DNA from: RPQJ01 sp963778185
GTDB taxonomy: Bacteria; Pseudomonadota; Gammaproteobacteria; Steroidobacterales; Steroidobacteraceae
DNA: 64,000 nucleotides
Direction: 5' to 3'
Assembly: GCA_963778185.1 (NCBI GenBank)
Contig: CAVZTF010000003.1
Location: 744,001 to 808,000 of the forward strand
Shown in pieces: positions 1 through 12,112 of this stretch (positions are counted from its first letter, which is position 1; each line of letters opens with the position of its first letter). The notes under the pieces were generated by a model. The model saw only the letters and a list, made by a program, of their open reading frames with translations. It searched no databases and was not told the origin of the DNA. The translations under genes and the position numbers were made by a program.

Positions 1-1670
1 ATGAGGTCGGTCTGCGCCACCGGCAGGTAGTCGATCTTCGGCGCGAGCAGCAGCACCAGCGCGACACTCGAGCCGGTGATCGCGGCGATCCAGCCGAGCC
101 GGGCGGTGGGTCGGTCCGTCAGCCGCATGGCGAACTCCGCCATGCGGTTCCACCAGTGCTGGTGCTGGTCCGACGGGATCCCGCGGGCCAGCGCCCAGCG
201 GTTCGCCGCCGGGATCAGCGTGGTGGCCACCAGCAGCGACGCCGCGTGCGACACCGACATGGTGATGGCGAGGTCCTTGAAGAGCTGGCCCTCGAGGCCT
301 TCCATGAACAGGATCGGCAGGAAGATCGCCACGCTGGTGAGCATCGAGGCGAGCAGTGCGGGCAGCACTTCCCCGGCGCCCTCGATGGTCGCCTGCCAGG
401 TGTCGCGCCCCTCCTGCACGAAGCGCAGGATGTTGCCCTGCACGATCAGGGCGGCGTCGATGACGATGCCCGTCGAGAACGCGAGGCCGGCCAGCGACAC
501 CACGTTCAACGTGCGTCCGAGCACGTGCAGCGTGATGACGGCGAAGAACAGCGAGATGGGAATGGACGCCCCGATGACCATCAGCGCGCGCGGGCCGCGC
601 AGGAAGTACCACAGCCCGCCGACGGCCAGCAGGATGCCGATGGCGAGGCTCTCCTCCACGAAGCCGATGGCGCGGCGCACGTAGACGCTCGCGTCCCAGG
701 ACATCTCGACGAGGAGCTTCTCCTTCGCCAGCGGCCCGGCATTCAGTTCCGCGACCGCTTCCTTCACGCCGTCGATCACCTCGACGGTGTTCGACTCGGA
801 CGCCCGCTGCACGGTGATGTAGTAGGCCGGCACGCCGCTGCGGTAGGAGAACCAGACGGCGTCGATGTGCTTGGTGCGCACCTCGGCCACGTCGCGCAGG
901 TAGAGGGGTCGGTCCTCGCTCCACCCGACGACCAGCTCGCCCAGGTCGGCGACCGGTTCGCGGCCCGTGACGCGCACGGTGAACTGTCGCCGCCCCACGT
1001 TGGCGAAACCCGCCGACACGTCGCGCGCCGCGATCACGGTCTGGGCGAGCCTCTGCGGGGTGATTCCCAGCGCCGCGAGCCGGTGCGGGTCGAAGCTCAC
1101 TTCGACCTGGCGGGGCCGCCCGCCCTCGAGGGAGACGCGCGAGACGCCAGGCACGCGCGCGAGACGCGGCTCGACCACCTCCTCCATCAGCTGCTGGTAC
1201 TCGACGGCGATGTCGGGGACGGAGTGGCCGGGGATGGGTCGCACCAGCAGCGAGGCCGCGTTCTCCGCCTGGAAGTTGTCGCCGCCGAACACCTGCGGCT
1301 CATCGGCGTCCGGGGGCAGCGGCGGCAGGGTGTTGAGTCGCGACACGACGTCGAGCATGACCCGGGTCATGTCGGTGCCGATCTCGAACGTGAGGCCGAC
1401 CCCGCCGCGCCCACGATTCGACTCCGAGCGCATCTCGACGAGGCCCGGCAGGCCGCGCATGGCCTCCTCGATGGGTTCGATCAGCGCCTCCTCGAGTTCC
1501 GCGGGCGCCGCCTCGCGCCAGGACGCGTTGACGAAAAGCTCGGGCCGGCGCGTGTCCGGCAGCAGCTGGATGGGCAGGCGCAGCAGCGCCAGCACGCCGA
1601 ACAGCAGCACGATCGCGGCGGCGGCGGCGACTGCCGCCGGATTCTTAAGGCTACGTTCCGCGAGTCGCAT
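1..1670 (-). CDS. RND efflux transporter permease (AcrB/CzcA superfamily), 5' part only
   Basis: The reading frame is open from an ATG at 1670 to the window edge at 1, so about the N-terminal 556 residues of a protein that is usually 1,000-1,100 aa are present. It starts MRLAERSLKNPAAV and enters a first membrane segment, followed by a periplasmic porter domain and then TM2-TM6. The TM4 signature reads GIVIDAALIVQGN, with a single acidic residue where AcrB has two adjacent aspartates. This family exports small molecules or metals using the proton motive force, with a periplasmic adaptor and an outer-membrane channel. Neither partner is in the window, so substrate class (drug or metal) is unresolved. 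The gene is transcribed away from nrdJ and starts about 130 bp beyond the nrdJ terminator. Confidence 0.9.
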   Translation of the reverse strand, partial: MRLAERSLKNPAAVAAAAAIVLLFGVLALLRLPIQLLPDTRRPELFVNASWREAAPAELEEALIEPIEEAMRGLPGLVEMRSESNRGRGGVGLTFEIGTDMTRVMLDVVSRLNTLPPLPPDADEPQVFGGDNFQAENAASLLVRPIPGHSVPDIAVEYQQLMEEVVEPRLARVPGVSRVSLEGGRPRQVEVSFDPHRLAALGITPQRLAQTVIAARDVSAGFANVGRRQFTVRVTGREPVADLGELVVGWSEDRPLYLRDVAEVRTKHIDAVWFSYRSGVPAYYITVQRASESNTVEVIDGVKEAVAELNAGPLAKEKLLVEMSWDASVYVRRAIGFVEESLAIGILLAVGGLWYFLRGPRALMVIGASIPISLFFAVITLHVLGRTLNVVSLAGLAFSTGIVIDAALIVQGNILRFVQEGRDTWQATIEGAGEVLPALLASMLTSVAIFLPILFMEGLEGQLFKDLAITMSVSHAASLLVATTLIPAANRWALARGIPSDQHQHWWNRMAEFAMRLTDRPTARLGWIAAITGSSVALVLLLAPKIDYLPVAQTDL

Positions 1671-1798
1671 GGCTCCCCCTTGCCTGCACGGCAGGCTCCC
1701 CGAGTCCGTTGCCGCGGGCGTCGTCGAATTATCTGCCCCCGGTGGGGGGTGCGGGCGGCTTCCGGCTGCGCCCGTCGCAGCCGGGCAACGGTTCGCCG

Positions 1799-1829
1799 CA
1801 AAAAACGAGGCGGCCAATCGGCCGCCTCG
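1799..1829 (-). terminator. Rho-independent terminator of the nrdJ operon
   Basis: A perfect 10-bp inverted repeat (1806-1815 with 1820-1829, 4-nt loop) is followed on the minus strand by a run of Ts at 1805-1800. It lies about 95 nt downstream of the second nrdJ gene and before the RND gene on the same strand, so it should separate the two transcription units. Confidence 0.85.
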
Positions 1830-1924
1830 GAAGTACGCGCTGCGCCCGGTCGAGGCGCCCTGAATCGATCAGGCGGCCGGCGGGAATTCCAGCCAAAGCG
1901 CGTGGGGAAACCTCGTGCGGGCGT

Positions 1925-2643
1925 TCATCCGCACTTCGAGTCGCCGCAGTTGAGGCAGGTCATGCAGCCGTCCATCATCACCACGGCCGCCGTGCTGCAC
2001 TTGAGGCACAGCTGCGCGCCCTGCGGATAGTGGCTCTTGGCGAAGGCGTCCTGCTGCTTCTGGCGCGCCTCGTACTCCGTGCGTTTCTCCTCGATGAGCT
2101 TCTTGCGGTGCTCGTCGAGCTCCGGATTGCGCAGCAGGCCGATCATCTGCAGGTGCTTCTCGATGACGTGGCCGAGCTCGGCGATCAGCGAGGGCATGAA
2201 CTTGCCGCCCGCCTGCCAGTAGCCGCCGCGCGGGTCGAACACGGCCTTCAGCTCCTCGACCAGGAAGGTCACGTCGCCCCCCTTGCGGAACACCGCCGAT
2301 ATGATGCGCGTGAGCGCGACGATCCACTGGAAGTGATCGAGGTTCTTCGAGTTGATGAAGATCTCGAAGGGCCGGCGCTGCTCGTGCCGGGTGCCCTCGT
2401 TCAGCATGATGTCGTTGATGGTCACGTACATCGCGTGGTCGGACACCGGCGTCTTGATCTTGTAGGTCGAGCCGATCAGGACCTCCGGGCGCTCGAGCTT
2501 CTCGTGCATCCGGATGACCTTGGCGTCCTCGCGGGCGTCGGCGGCCGACGCCTCGCGCTTCGCCTCGGCCTTCGCCTTCGCCTCGTCGCCGGGCATGACG
2601 ACCCGGTACTTCACGATCTTCTTTTCGATCTTCTGGGCGTTCA

Positions 2644-2644
<1 letters not shown>
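1925..2644 (-). CDS. nrdJb: Class II ribonucleotide reductase, C-terminal subunit (NrdJb)
   Basis: This 239-aa protein corresponds to the C-terminal part of adenosylcobalamin-dependent ribonucleotide reductase, encoded separately as in Pseudomonas aeruginosa NrdJa/NrdJb. Residues about 45-170 form the TSCPD-type region (ADHAMYVTIND-like segment and the EIFINSKN motif). The C-terminus has paired cysteines (CLKC, then CMTCLNCGDSKC), expected to bind zinc and/or re-reduce the active site. The N-terminal 45 residues are charged and Lys/Ala/Glu-rich, probably a linker. Its ATG overlaps the stop of nrdJa by one base (TGATG), implying translational coupling and equal production of the two polypeptides. 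Confidence 0.88.
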
Positions 2645-4785
<2,141 letters not shown>

Positions 4786-4954
4786 TGCAGCGACACGACT
4801 CCGGCTTTTTCAGCTCATTCGACGGAAATGGAAAGACCCCCCCCCTCGTGGACCGCCTCGAACCCCTCTGCCGAGAGAAAGGCGGGCCCGACTGACCGCA
4901 TCAAAGGCCTGGCTCGGACCGTCCCGTATACCCCCCGGGGACGTGTCGTGCCGG

Positions 4955-4970
4955 ACACAATATGTAGGAT
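4955..4970. promoter_or_regulatory. Possible NrdR box (weaker)
   Basis: ACACAATATGTAGGAT matches the left half of the NrdR consensus (acaCwATATaTwGtgt) well and the right half partly. It lies 170 bp upstream of the nrdJa start. Confidence 0.4.
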
Positions 4971-5133
4971 CAGGGCGGAAAGGTTATGCATCGACCACCC
5001 CCCCGTCAACCGCTTTATTTGCGGCAACGCATCAAAAGATATGTCTTTATATACAACAGGTTATGGATGCAACCTGTCGAGCCTTGGCAATGCCCCAAAA
5101 CCACTCCGAGTCAAGAGCGCATTTGCTGCAGAG

Positions 5134-5149
5134 ACACAACATCTTGTGT
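5134..5149. promoter_or_regulatory. Possible NrdR box (near-perfect palindrome)
   Basis: ACACAACATCTTGTGT is a near-perfect palindrome matching the NrdR consensus at the outer ACAC/GTGT and most inner positions. It lies 349 bp upstream of nrdJa and 203 bp upstream of degQ. NrdR boxes usually come as pairs about 31-32 bp apart; the only other candidate is 179 bp away, so its function is uncertain. Confidence 0.5.
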
Positions 5150-5351
5150 CCACCCGCCAGTCACCGGTAATCCACAGCTTGTGCACCGACGGTTCACAGG
5201 GCCACTTCATGCGGGCCGGAAGCGCCATTGGAACTCCCGCGTGTCGCGCACGGTCTGAGCTTGCGGTTCCGCGCTGGCGCAAGGCACCCGAGTGGCCCTG
5301 CTAGACTCGCTGCCCCGCCGCGCACCCACACAATTACTGCAGGAATACCGC

Positions 5352-6686
<1,335 letters not shown>

Positions 6687-6767
6687 TCCTTCCGGCTGCG
6701 TGCGCAGGCGTGTTTGCTGCGCGCGCGGCCGAGGTCGGCCAGACGGTATGACCTGACGGGCGTCGGG

Positions 6768-6969
6768 GCGACTTTGCGGCCAGGGCGCCGCAAAGTCGCA
6801 CGGCGCATGCGGGCTGAGGGTCCGCCGAATCGCGTGCATTGACGCAACGTGCGCCGTGCGAGTTTTCGCGCTCTGGCGAAAACTCGCTCAGGCGCCGGGC
6901 GTGATGCGGTGGTTCCGGGTTCTTCCCCAGCGAGCATGTCTTCTTCGCGAGCCGGGGAAGAACCCGGAA
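6768..6969. repeat. Composite palindromic dispersed repeat, copy 1
   Basis: The gap of about 320 bp between degQ and the aminopeptidase gene holds three perfect stem-loops: 13-bp stem 6768-6780/6787-6799; 11-bp stem 6858-6868/6877-6887; 16-bp stem 6913-6928/6954-6969 around a 25-nt loop that contains CGAGCATGTCTTCTTCGCGA. The middle stem, the segment just before it (GCGCCGTGCGAG), the sequence just after it (CTCAGGCGCCG) and the loop of the third stem recur at 15038-15252. Spurious Arg/Ser-rich reading frames across it are repeat translations, not genes. It could act as transcript 3' end, REP/BIME-like element or structured RNA. Confidence 0.75.
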
Positions 6970-7007
6970 GCGCCGCACCGCACCGACCGCCAGAACGCGT
7001 CCTTTCG

Positions 7008-8057
7008 TCAGTTGCCAGCGCAAACCGCCGCACGACGCTCCGTCGTCTTGAGCCGCGCCAACGCCTCGGCGCGCGCATAAAACGCTGGCAGCGAACCCGC
7101 GGCAACGAGCTCGCGCCGCAGGCCCGGAACGCAATCGTGGTACGTCGCGACGGCCGCGAGATGAGCATTGTTGAGCACGCGATCGAACCACCCGTCGTAA
7201 CCGAAGCCGCCGCCCCACGCCGCCCTGAGCCGCTGGTACTCGAACTTGAGACGCCCGAACTCGCGCTGTTTCCCGCTGTTCGTCGATGTCGCGTCCGCCG
7301 CGGACGCGTAAAGCCCGGACAGGCGCTGCCGCGCCGCGCGCAGCAGTCCCGCGAACTCGACCTCGCGCTGGCGTGACGCCTGGTAGGCGATGAACTCCTG
7401 CGTCGCGCCACGGGCGGCGAGCCAGCGACGCACGCCTTCCTCTTCCACGACGCTCGCGAAGGCCTCGTTGAACTCGCTGTCGCCGGCGACGTAGAGGCGC
7501 TCGTGCGCGAGTTCGTGGAAGATCGTGCCGACCATCCGCGTGTCGCGCCAGCCGAGCATGGTGTTGAAGACCGGGTCGGGCAGGTGTCCCAGCGTCGAGT
7601 AGGTCGCCACCCCGCCGATCGCCACGTCGTCGCCACGGGCGGCGAGCCGGCGCGCCATCGCTCGGGCACGCGATTCACGGAAATACCCTAGATACGCCAC
7701 GCAACCGGCCACCGGGAAGCACCAGCGCCGCGGCTCCACCGAGAACTCCGGCGTGGCCACCACGTTCCACACGGCGAAGGGCCGGCCGAGGTCCGCATAC
7801 TTGCGGAAGCTCCTGCCGTCCGGCAGCGCGAGTTCGCCGGTCGCGAACGCCCGCGCCTGTTCCGCAAGCCGCAGCTTTTCGCGGGTCGCAGCAGGCGTAT
7901 CCGGCCGGGCGACCACTTCCGGGATCGGCCGGCTGCGCGCCATGACTTCCGCCTGCCCGGTCGCGGCCTGCATGACGTAGCAGCCGGACAGCGCGCCTGA
8001 CAGCGCGAGCAACATCAACAGGCGCGGCAATTTCGCTACGATGCAGTGCATGGACAC
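7008..8057 (-). CDS. Predicted zinc aminopeptidase, lipoprotein (COG4324-like)
   Basis: 349 aa with a lipoprotein signal (LMLLALSGALSGC, Cys about residue 26), so probably membrane anchored. The metal site is clear: TIFHELAHERLY near residues 178-190, with a following acidic motif (NEAFASVVEEEG) that fits the third ligand. This matches the family of predicted bacterial aminopeptidases COG4324, whose physiological substrate is not known. The start overlaps the divergent cca start by 8 bp; an internal ATG at 8051 would also keep the signal peptide. The C-terminus runs up to the edge of the palindromic repeat, so the 3' end may include repeat-derived codons. Confidence 0.78.
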   Translation of the reverse strand: MSMHCIVAKLPRLLMLLALSGALSGCYVMQAATGQAEVMARSRPIPEVVARPDTPAATREKLRLAEQARAFATGELALPDGRSFRKYADLGRPFAVWNVVATPEFSVEPRRWCFPVAGCVAYLGYFRESRARAMARRLAARGDDVAIGGVATYSTLGHLPDPVFNTMLGWRDTRMVGTIFHELAHERLYVAGDSEFNEAFASVVEEEGVRRWLAARGATQEFIAYQASRQREVEFAGLLRAARQRLSGLYASAADATSTNSGKQREFGRLKFEYQRLRAAWGGGFGYDGWFDRVLNNAHLAAVATYHDCVPGLRRELVAAGSLPAFYARAEALARLKTTERRAAVCAGN

Positions 8058-9273
8058 CTATCTGGTCGGCGGCGCGGTGAGGGACGGCCTGCTCGGTCGC
8101 CCATTCATCGAGCGCGACTACGTCGTCGTCGGCGCGACGCCGGAGCAGCTCGTTGCGCTCGGCTACCGGCCGGTGGGCAAGGACTTCCCGGTCTTCCTGC
8201 ATCCGCAGACCGGCGAACAGTACGCGCTCGCGCGCACGGAGCGGAAGACCGGCCCGGGATATTGCGGATTTGCGACGCGATTCTCCCCGGACGTCACGCT
8301 CGAGGAAGACCTCGCGCGGCGCGACCTCACCATCAACGCGATGGCGCAGGGTACGTCGGGCGCCGTCGTCGACCCGTACGGCGGCCGGCGCGACCTCGAG
8401 GCGCGCCTGCTGCGCCACGTCTCCCCTGCCTTCGTCGAGGACCCGCTGCGCGTGCTGCGCGTGGCGCGCTTCGCAGCGCGCTTCGCACCGCTCGGCTTCA
8501 CGGTCGCGCCCGAGACGATGGAGCTGATGCGCCAGATTGTCGCGGGCGGCGAGCTCGATGCGCTGGTCCCGGAGCGCGTGTGGGTCGAGACGGAGCGCGC
8601 GCTCGGCGAGGAGCGTCCGGGGGCCTATTTCGAGGTGCTGCGGGCCTGCGGCGCGCTCGCCGCCGTCTTCCCCGAACTCGAGGCGCTCCACGGCGTGCCG
8701 CAGCCCGGGAAGTGGCACCCCGAGATCGACACCGGCCTGCACACGATGCAGGTGCTCGAGGTCGCGGCCGGGCTTTCGGCCGATACCACCGTGCGCTTCG
8801 CCGCGCTGGTGCACGACGTCGGCAAGGGCCTCACGCCGCGCCAGGAATGGCCGCGCCACATCGGGCACGAGGAGGCCGGCGCTCGCCTGATCGAGAAGCT
8901 GTGCGAGCGCCTGCGGGTACCGAACGAGCATCGCGACCTCGCGATCCAGGTCGCACGGCACCATGCGCGTGCGCACCGGGTCGCCGAGCAGCGTCCCGGC
9001 ACGATCCTGGAGTTGCTCGAGATGACCGACGCCTTCCGCCGCGCAGACCGGTTCGAGCGATTCCTGCTCGCGTGCGAGGCGGACGCGCGCGGCCGCGGCC
9101 CGGTGCTGCGCGCAGCGCCCTATCCGCAGGCGGACTTGCTGCGCCGGGCGCGCGCCGAGGCGGCTGCCGTGAAGCTGGACCCCGAGGTCCTTGCGCGCGA
9201 ACCGGGCCCGATCATCGCCGAGCGCATGCGCGCGGCCCGCATCGGGGCGATCCGCACCGTGCTCGGAGAATGA
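8050..9273 (+). CDS. cca: CCA-adding tRNA nucleotidyltransferase with HD domain
   Basis: 407 aa. The start at ATG 8050 gives MDTYLVGGAVRD, matching the E. coli Cca N-terminus; the ATG three codons upstream is less likely. The nucleotidyltransferase motifs are GGAVRDGLLGR and ERDYVVVG (catalytic carboxylates), then the RRDLTINAMA motif near residues 95-105 and the ADP-binding region. A C-terminal HD phosphohydrolase domain contains ALVHDVGKG and HIGHEEAG, as in gammaproteobacterial Cca. It repairs or completes the 3' CCA of tRNAs. Divergent from and overlapping the aminopeptidase; convergent with uppP 12 bp away. Confidence 0.95.
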   Translation: MDTYLVGGAVRDGLLGRPFIERDYVVVGATPEQLVALGYRPVGKDFPVFLHPQTGEQYALARTERKTGPGYCGFATRFSPDVTLEEDLARRDLTINAMAQGTSGAVVDPYGGRRDLEARLLRHVSPAFVEDPLRVLRVARFAARFAPLGFTVAPETMELMRQIVAGGELDALVPERVWVETERALGEERPGAYFEVLRACGALAAVFPELEALHGVPQPGKWHPEIDTGLHTMQVLEVAAGLSADTTVRFAALVHDVGKGLTPRQEWPRHIGHEEAGARLIEKLCERLRVPNEHRDLAIQVARHHARAHRVAEQRPGTILELLEMTDAFRRADRFERFLLACEADARGRGPVLRAAPYPQADLLRRARAEAAAVKLDPEVLAREPGPIIAERMRAARIGAIRTVLGE

Positions 9274-9285
9274 CCGTCGCCCGCC

Positions 9286-10083
9286 TCAGGCGAAGTGCCA
9301 GACGATCAGCGCCGCGACCAGCACGCGGTAGACGGTAAACGGCAGCAGGCCGATGCGCTCGATGAAGCGGATCAGGAAGTGGATGCAGGCGAGCCCCGAC
9401 AGCGCCGCGAACACCAGACCCACCGCCATGGGACCCCACTCGACGGGGGCCGGCGACGTGACGAGCTTCAGCCCTTCATAGGCGCCCGCGGCGCCGATGC
9501 CCGGCACGGCGAGCAGGAACGAGAAGCGCGCCGCCCCGGATCGCGAGAGCCCCAACGCGCGCCCGGCCGTCATCGTTATGCCGGAACGCGAGGTGCCGGG
9601 CATCAGCGCGAGCGCCTGCGCGCAGCCGATCACGAGCGCCTGCGGCCAGCTGAGGCCGAACTCGTCGGACGAGCCGCGCCCGAGCCGGTCTGCCGCGTAC
9701 ATCAGGAGGCCGAAGAACGTGAGCGTGCCCGCCACGAACAATGGGTTGCGCAGGTTTGCCTCGATGAAGTCGGCGAACGCCAGGCCCGTGAGCCCCACCG
9801 GAATCGTCGCGACCAGGATCTGCCAGGCGAGTCGGCTGTCGCGCGTGTGCCTGCGGCGGAACACCGAGTCCAGCCAGGAGACGGCCATCGTGCCGAGTTG
9901 ACGGCGGAAGTAGATCAGCAGCGCGAGCAGCGTGCCCACGTGCACGGCGACGTCGAAGGCGAGGCCCTGGTCCGACCAGCCGAAGAAGTGCGGGATCAGG
10001 ATCAGGTGACCGGAGCTCGAGATCGGCAGGAACTCGGAAAGTCCCTGGACGATGGCGAGGGCGATGGCTTGGACGAAATTCAT
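9286..10083 (-). CDS. uppP: Undecaprenyl-diphosphate phosphatase
   Basis: 265 aa, about eight membrane segments. Both BacA/UppP signatures are present: LSEFLPISSSGHL near residues 15-28 and MPGTSRSGITM near 165-180, the latter carrying the catalytic Arg/Ser region. It dephosphorylates undecaprenyl pyrophosphate to recycle the lipid carrier for peptidoglycan and O-antigen synthesis and can confer bacitracin tolerance. It starts 6 bp after the stop of the MidA-like gene, so both are probably co-transcribed. Confidence 0.96.
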   Translation of the reverse strand: MNFVQAIALAIVQGLSEFLPISSSGHLILIPHFFGWSDQGLAFDVAVHVGTLLALLIYFRRQLGTMAVSWLDSVFRRRHTRDSRLAWQILVATIPVGLTGLAFADFIEANLRNPLFVAGTLTFFGLLMYAADRLGRGSSDEFGLSWPQALVIGCAQALALMPGTSRSGITMTAGRALGLSRSGAARFSFLLAVPGIGAAGAYEGLKLVTSPAPVEWGPMAVGLVFAALSGLACIHFLIRFIERIGLLPFTVYRVLVAALIVWHFA

Positions 10084-10089
10084 GGATGC

Positions 10090-11340
10090 CTACAGGGTGT
10101 GTCGGAGGTCGCGCACGGCGAAGCCGCGCAGGGCTGAATCGTAGCCTTTCGCGAGTGCGATCACCTTGAAGCGCTCGCCCATTTCGCCCGGAAGTGTGAG
10201 CACCATCGCCTGCCGTGACAGGTTCACGCGCTGGACCACGTCGAGTCCCTCGACGTTGGCGACGAACTCGCCGATACCGTTGCCGATCAGGAAATGCGCC
10301 TGGGTGGTGTAACCGGCGACCTCGAGGCCGGCGGCGACGGCGGCCTCGGCCACGGCGGTGAAATCCACCCAGGCCGTGATGTCCTGCAGCCCGATGCGGT
10401 CGAACGGGTCGTCGTGGAAACGGTGCCGGAAGTGGCACAGCAGCGTGCCCGTGCTGCGCTCGGGCGAGTAGTACTCGCGGCGTGGCAGGCCGTAGTCCAC
10501 GAACAGCATCACGCCGCGCGAGAGCGCCGCCGCGACCGAAGCGAGCCAGCGGGCGAGTCCGGCGTTCACCTCCGACGTGTAGCCTGCCGGCCAGGCCTCG
10601 CCCACTTCGCGTGCGATCACGCGCACGTGTTCGCGCAGCTCCGGGGACCCCGGCACCTCCGACCAGTCGAAGCGGCCGAAGTAATCGGTGACGCCAAGCG
10701 TGTTGAATTCGCCGCCGCGCGACACGAAGCGTTCGACGGGCATGGCGTCGAGCACCTCGTTTGCGAGCACCACGCCCTCGAACGCTTCCGGCAGGCGATC
10801 GAGCCACTCGACTCGCTCGAGCAGGTGCGGGACCGACTGCTCGAGTGTGGCGCGCTGGCGGTCGCGAAGGTCGGCGCTCACGTCCAGGACGAGGTAGCGG
10901 GCCGGCAGCCGCCCGAGCAACTCGAGTTCGTGCAGCACGCCCGCGGCCATGACTCCTGAGCCCGCGCCGAGTTCGAGCACGTCGCCGCCGCCGAGCGTCG
11001 CCAGGATCTCGGCGCACTGGCCAGCCAGGCAGCGGCTGAAGACCGGCGCGACTTCCGGGGCGGTCACGAAGTCGCCGGACGCGCCGAGCTTGCGGGCGCC
11101 CGCGCTGTAGTAGCCGAGACCGGGCTCGTACAACGCCATCTCCATGTAGCGCGCGAAGCTGATCCAGCCGCCGGCGCGCTCGATCTCGGCGCCCACGCGC
11201 TCGGCCAGGCGCGCGCTGTGCTGCGCTTCGTCAGGCGTGAGCGACGGCAATTCGAGTGCGACGCTCAAGGCGCCAATCCCCGGGTCGAGACACCGCGAAA
11301 CGTCTGCGGTATCGTCGAACCATGCGTACACACCAGCCAC
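10090..11340 (-). CDS. SAM-dependent methyltransferase, MidA/NDUFAF7 (DUF185) family
   Basis: Up to 416 aa. Conserved blocks of the family are visible: GWISFARYMEMALYEPGLGYY, GASGDFVTAPEVAP and the SAM-binding VLELGAGSGVMAAG near residue 125, then DYGLPRREYYSPERS-type sequence. The mitochondrial homologue NDUFAF7 methylates a complex I arginine; the bacterial target is unknown. The ATG at 11340 overlaps the divergent pteridine reductase start by 19 bp, and conserved sequence begins only around residue 28, so a downstream start such as the TTG at 11268 is plausible. Likely co-transcribed with uppP. Confidence 0.85.
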   Translation of the reverse strand: MAGVYAWFDDTADVSRCLDPGIGALSVALELPSLTPDEAQHSARLAERVGAEIERAGGWISFARYMEMALYEPGLGYYSAGARKLGASGDFVTAPEVAPVFSRCLAGQCAEILATLGGGDVLELGAGSGVMAAGVLHELELLGRLPARYLVLDVSADLRDRQRATLEQSVPHLLERVEWLDRLPEAFEGVVLANEVLDAMPVERFVSRGGEFNTLGVTDYFGRFDWSEVPGSPELREHVRVIAREVGEAWPAGYTSEVNAGLARWLASVAAALSRGVMLFVDYGLPRREYYSPERSTGTLLCHFRHRFHDDPFDRIGLQDITAWVDFTAVAEAAVAAGLEVAGYTTQAHFLIGNGIGEFVANVEGLDVVQRVNLSRQAMVLTLPGEMGERFKVIALAKGYDSALRGFAVRDLRHTL

Positions 11341-12068
11341 TCGAAGGGCGCTGCGTGCTCGTCACCGGCGGCGCCAAGCGTCTCGGCGCCGCGATCGGTC
11401 GCAAGCTGCACGCGGCCGGCGCGAACATCCTCGTCCACTACAACCAGTCGCGCCCGGCCGCCGACCAGCTGGTCGCCGAACTGGAGCTCGCGCGGCCGGG
11501 TTCCGCGCTGGCTGTGCGCGCGGACCTGAACAACCTCGCGCAGCTGCCCGGGCTCGTCGCCGCGGCTCTCGCCGGCTTCGGCCGGCTGGACGTGCTGGTG
11601 AACAACGCGTCGACCTTCTACCCGACGGCCGTCGGCACGATCACGCCCGCGCAATTCGACGACCTCCTGGGCACCAACCTGCGCGCGCCGCTGTTCCTGT
11701 CGCAGGCGGCCGCGGACGCGTTGCGCCGCACGCAGGGACTGGTGATCAACATGGTCGACATCCACGCGCGGCGTCCGCTCAAGGCCCACCCGGTGTACTC
11801 GGCCGCGAAGGCGGGGCTCGTGATGCTCACGAAGTCCCTCGCTCGCGAGCTCGGCCCCGAGGTGCGAGTGAACGGCATCGCTCCCGGTCCCGTGCTGTGG
11901 CCGGAGCGCGATCTCGACGACGCGCTCAAGGCCGAGATCGTCGACAAGACGGCGTTGAAGCGCAGCGGGTCGCCCGACGACGTGGCGCGCGCGGCGCTCT
12001 TTCTCGCGACCGAGGCACCCTACGTCACCGGGCAGATCATCACGGTGGACGGTGGCCGCAGCCTGTGA
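11322..12068 (+). CDS. Pteridine reductase (PTR1-like short-chain dehydrogenase)
   Basis: 248 aa from ATG 11322 (MRTHQPLEGRCVLVTG). It is a Rossmann SDR with the cofactor loop VTGGAKRLGAA rather than the classical TGxxxGIG, the NNASTFYPT motif, and the catalytic region MVDIHARR...YSAAKAG (Asp, Tyr, Lys). These three features match trypanosomatid PTR1 and bacterial pteridine reductases, which reduce dihydrobiopterin/dihydrofolate-type pterins with NADPH. Its position beside folK and folB supports a role in folate or monapterin metabolism, similar to FolM. An upstream in-frame ATG at 11256 lies inside the opposite-strand gene and is not favoured. Confidence 0.82.
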   Translation: MRTHQPLEGRCVLVTGGAKRLGAAIGRKLHAAGANILVHYNQSRPAADQLVAELELARPGSALAVRADLNNLAQLPGLVAAALAGFGRLDVLVNNASTFYPTAVGTITPAQFDDLLGTNLRAPLFLSQAAADALRRTQGLVINMVDIHARRPLKAHPVYSAAKAGLVMLTKSLARELGPEVRVNGIAPGPVLWPERDLDDALKAEIVDKTALKRSGSPDDVARAALFLATEAPYVTGQIITVDGGRSL

Positions 12069-12112
12069 GGCGCGGCCGCGCGCGCCGGCGCCCGAATTCA
12101 CGCGGCTCGTCG

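Larger units (their letters stand above)
4786..5351. other. 566-bp divergent intergenic region between nrdJ and degQ
   Basis: No convincing gene lies here. The AT-rich stretch at 5030-5075 is the likely nrdJ promoter zone: on the minus strand TTGCAT (5072-5067) is followed 15 nt later by TATAAA (5051-5046), shorter than ideal spacing. Two 16-bp palindromes at 4955 and 5134 look like NrdR boxes. TAATCCACA at 5168-5176 differs by one base from the DnaA box TTATCCACA. I found no cobalamin riboswitch: the B12 box and the surrounding conserved helices are absent. Confidence 0.6.

Noticed and set aside
4786..5351. Cobalamin riboswitch before nrdJ
   Set aside because: Expected for a B12 enzyme in some contexts, but no B12 box or conserved core helices were found on either strand.
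6849..7376. Arg/Ser-rich reading frames over the palindromic repeats
   Set aside because: They are translations of the dispersed repeat and recur at the second copy only because the DNA repeats.
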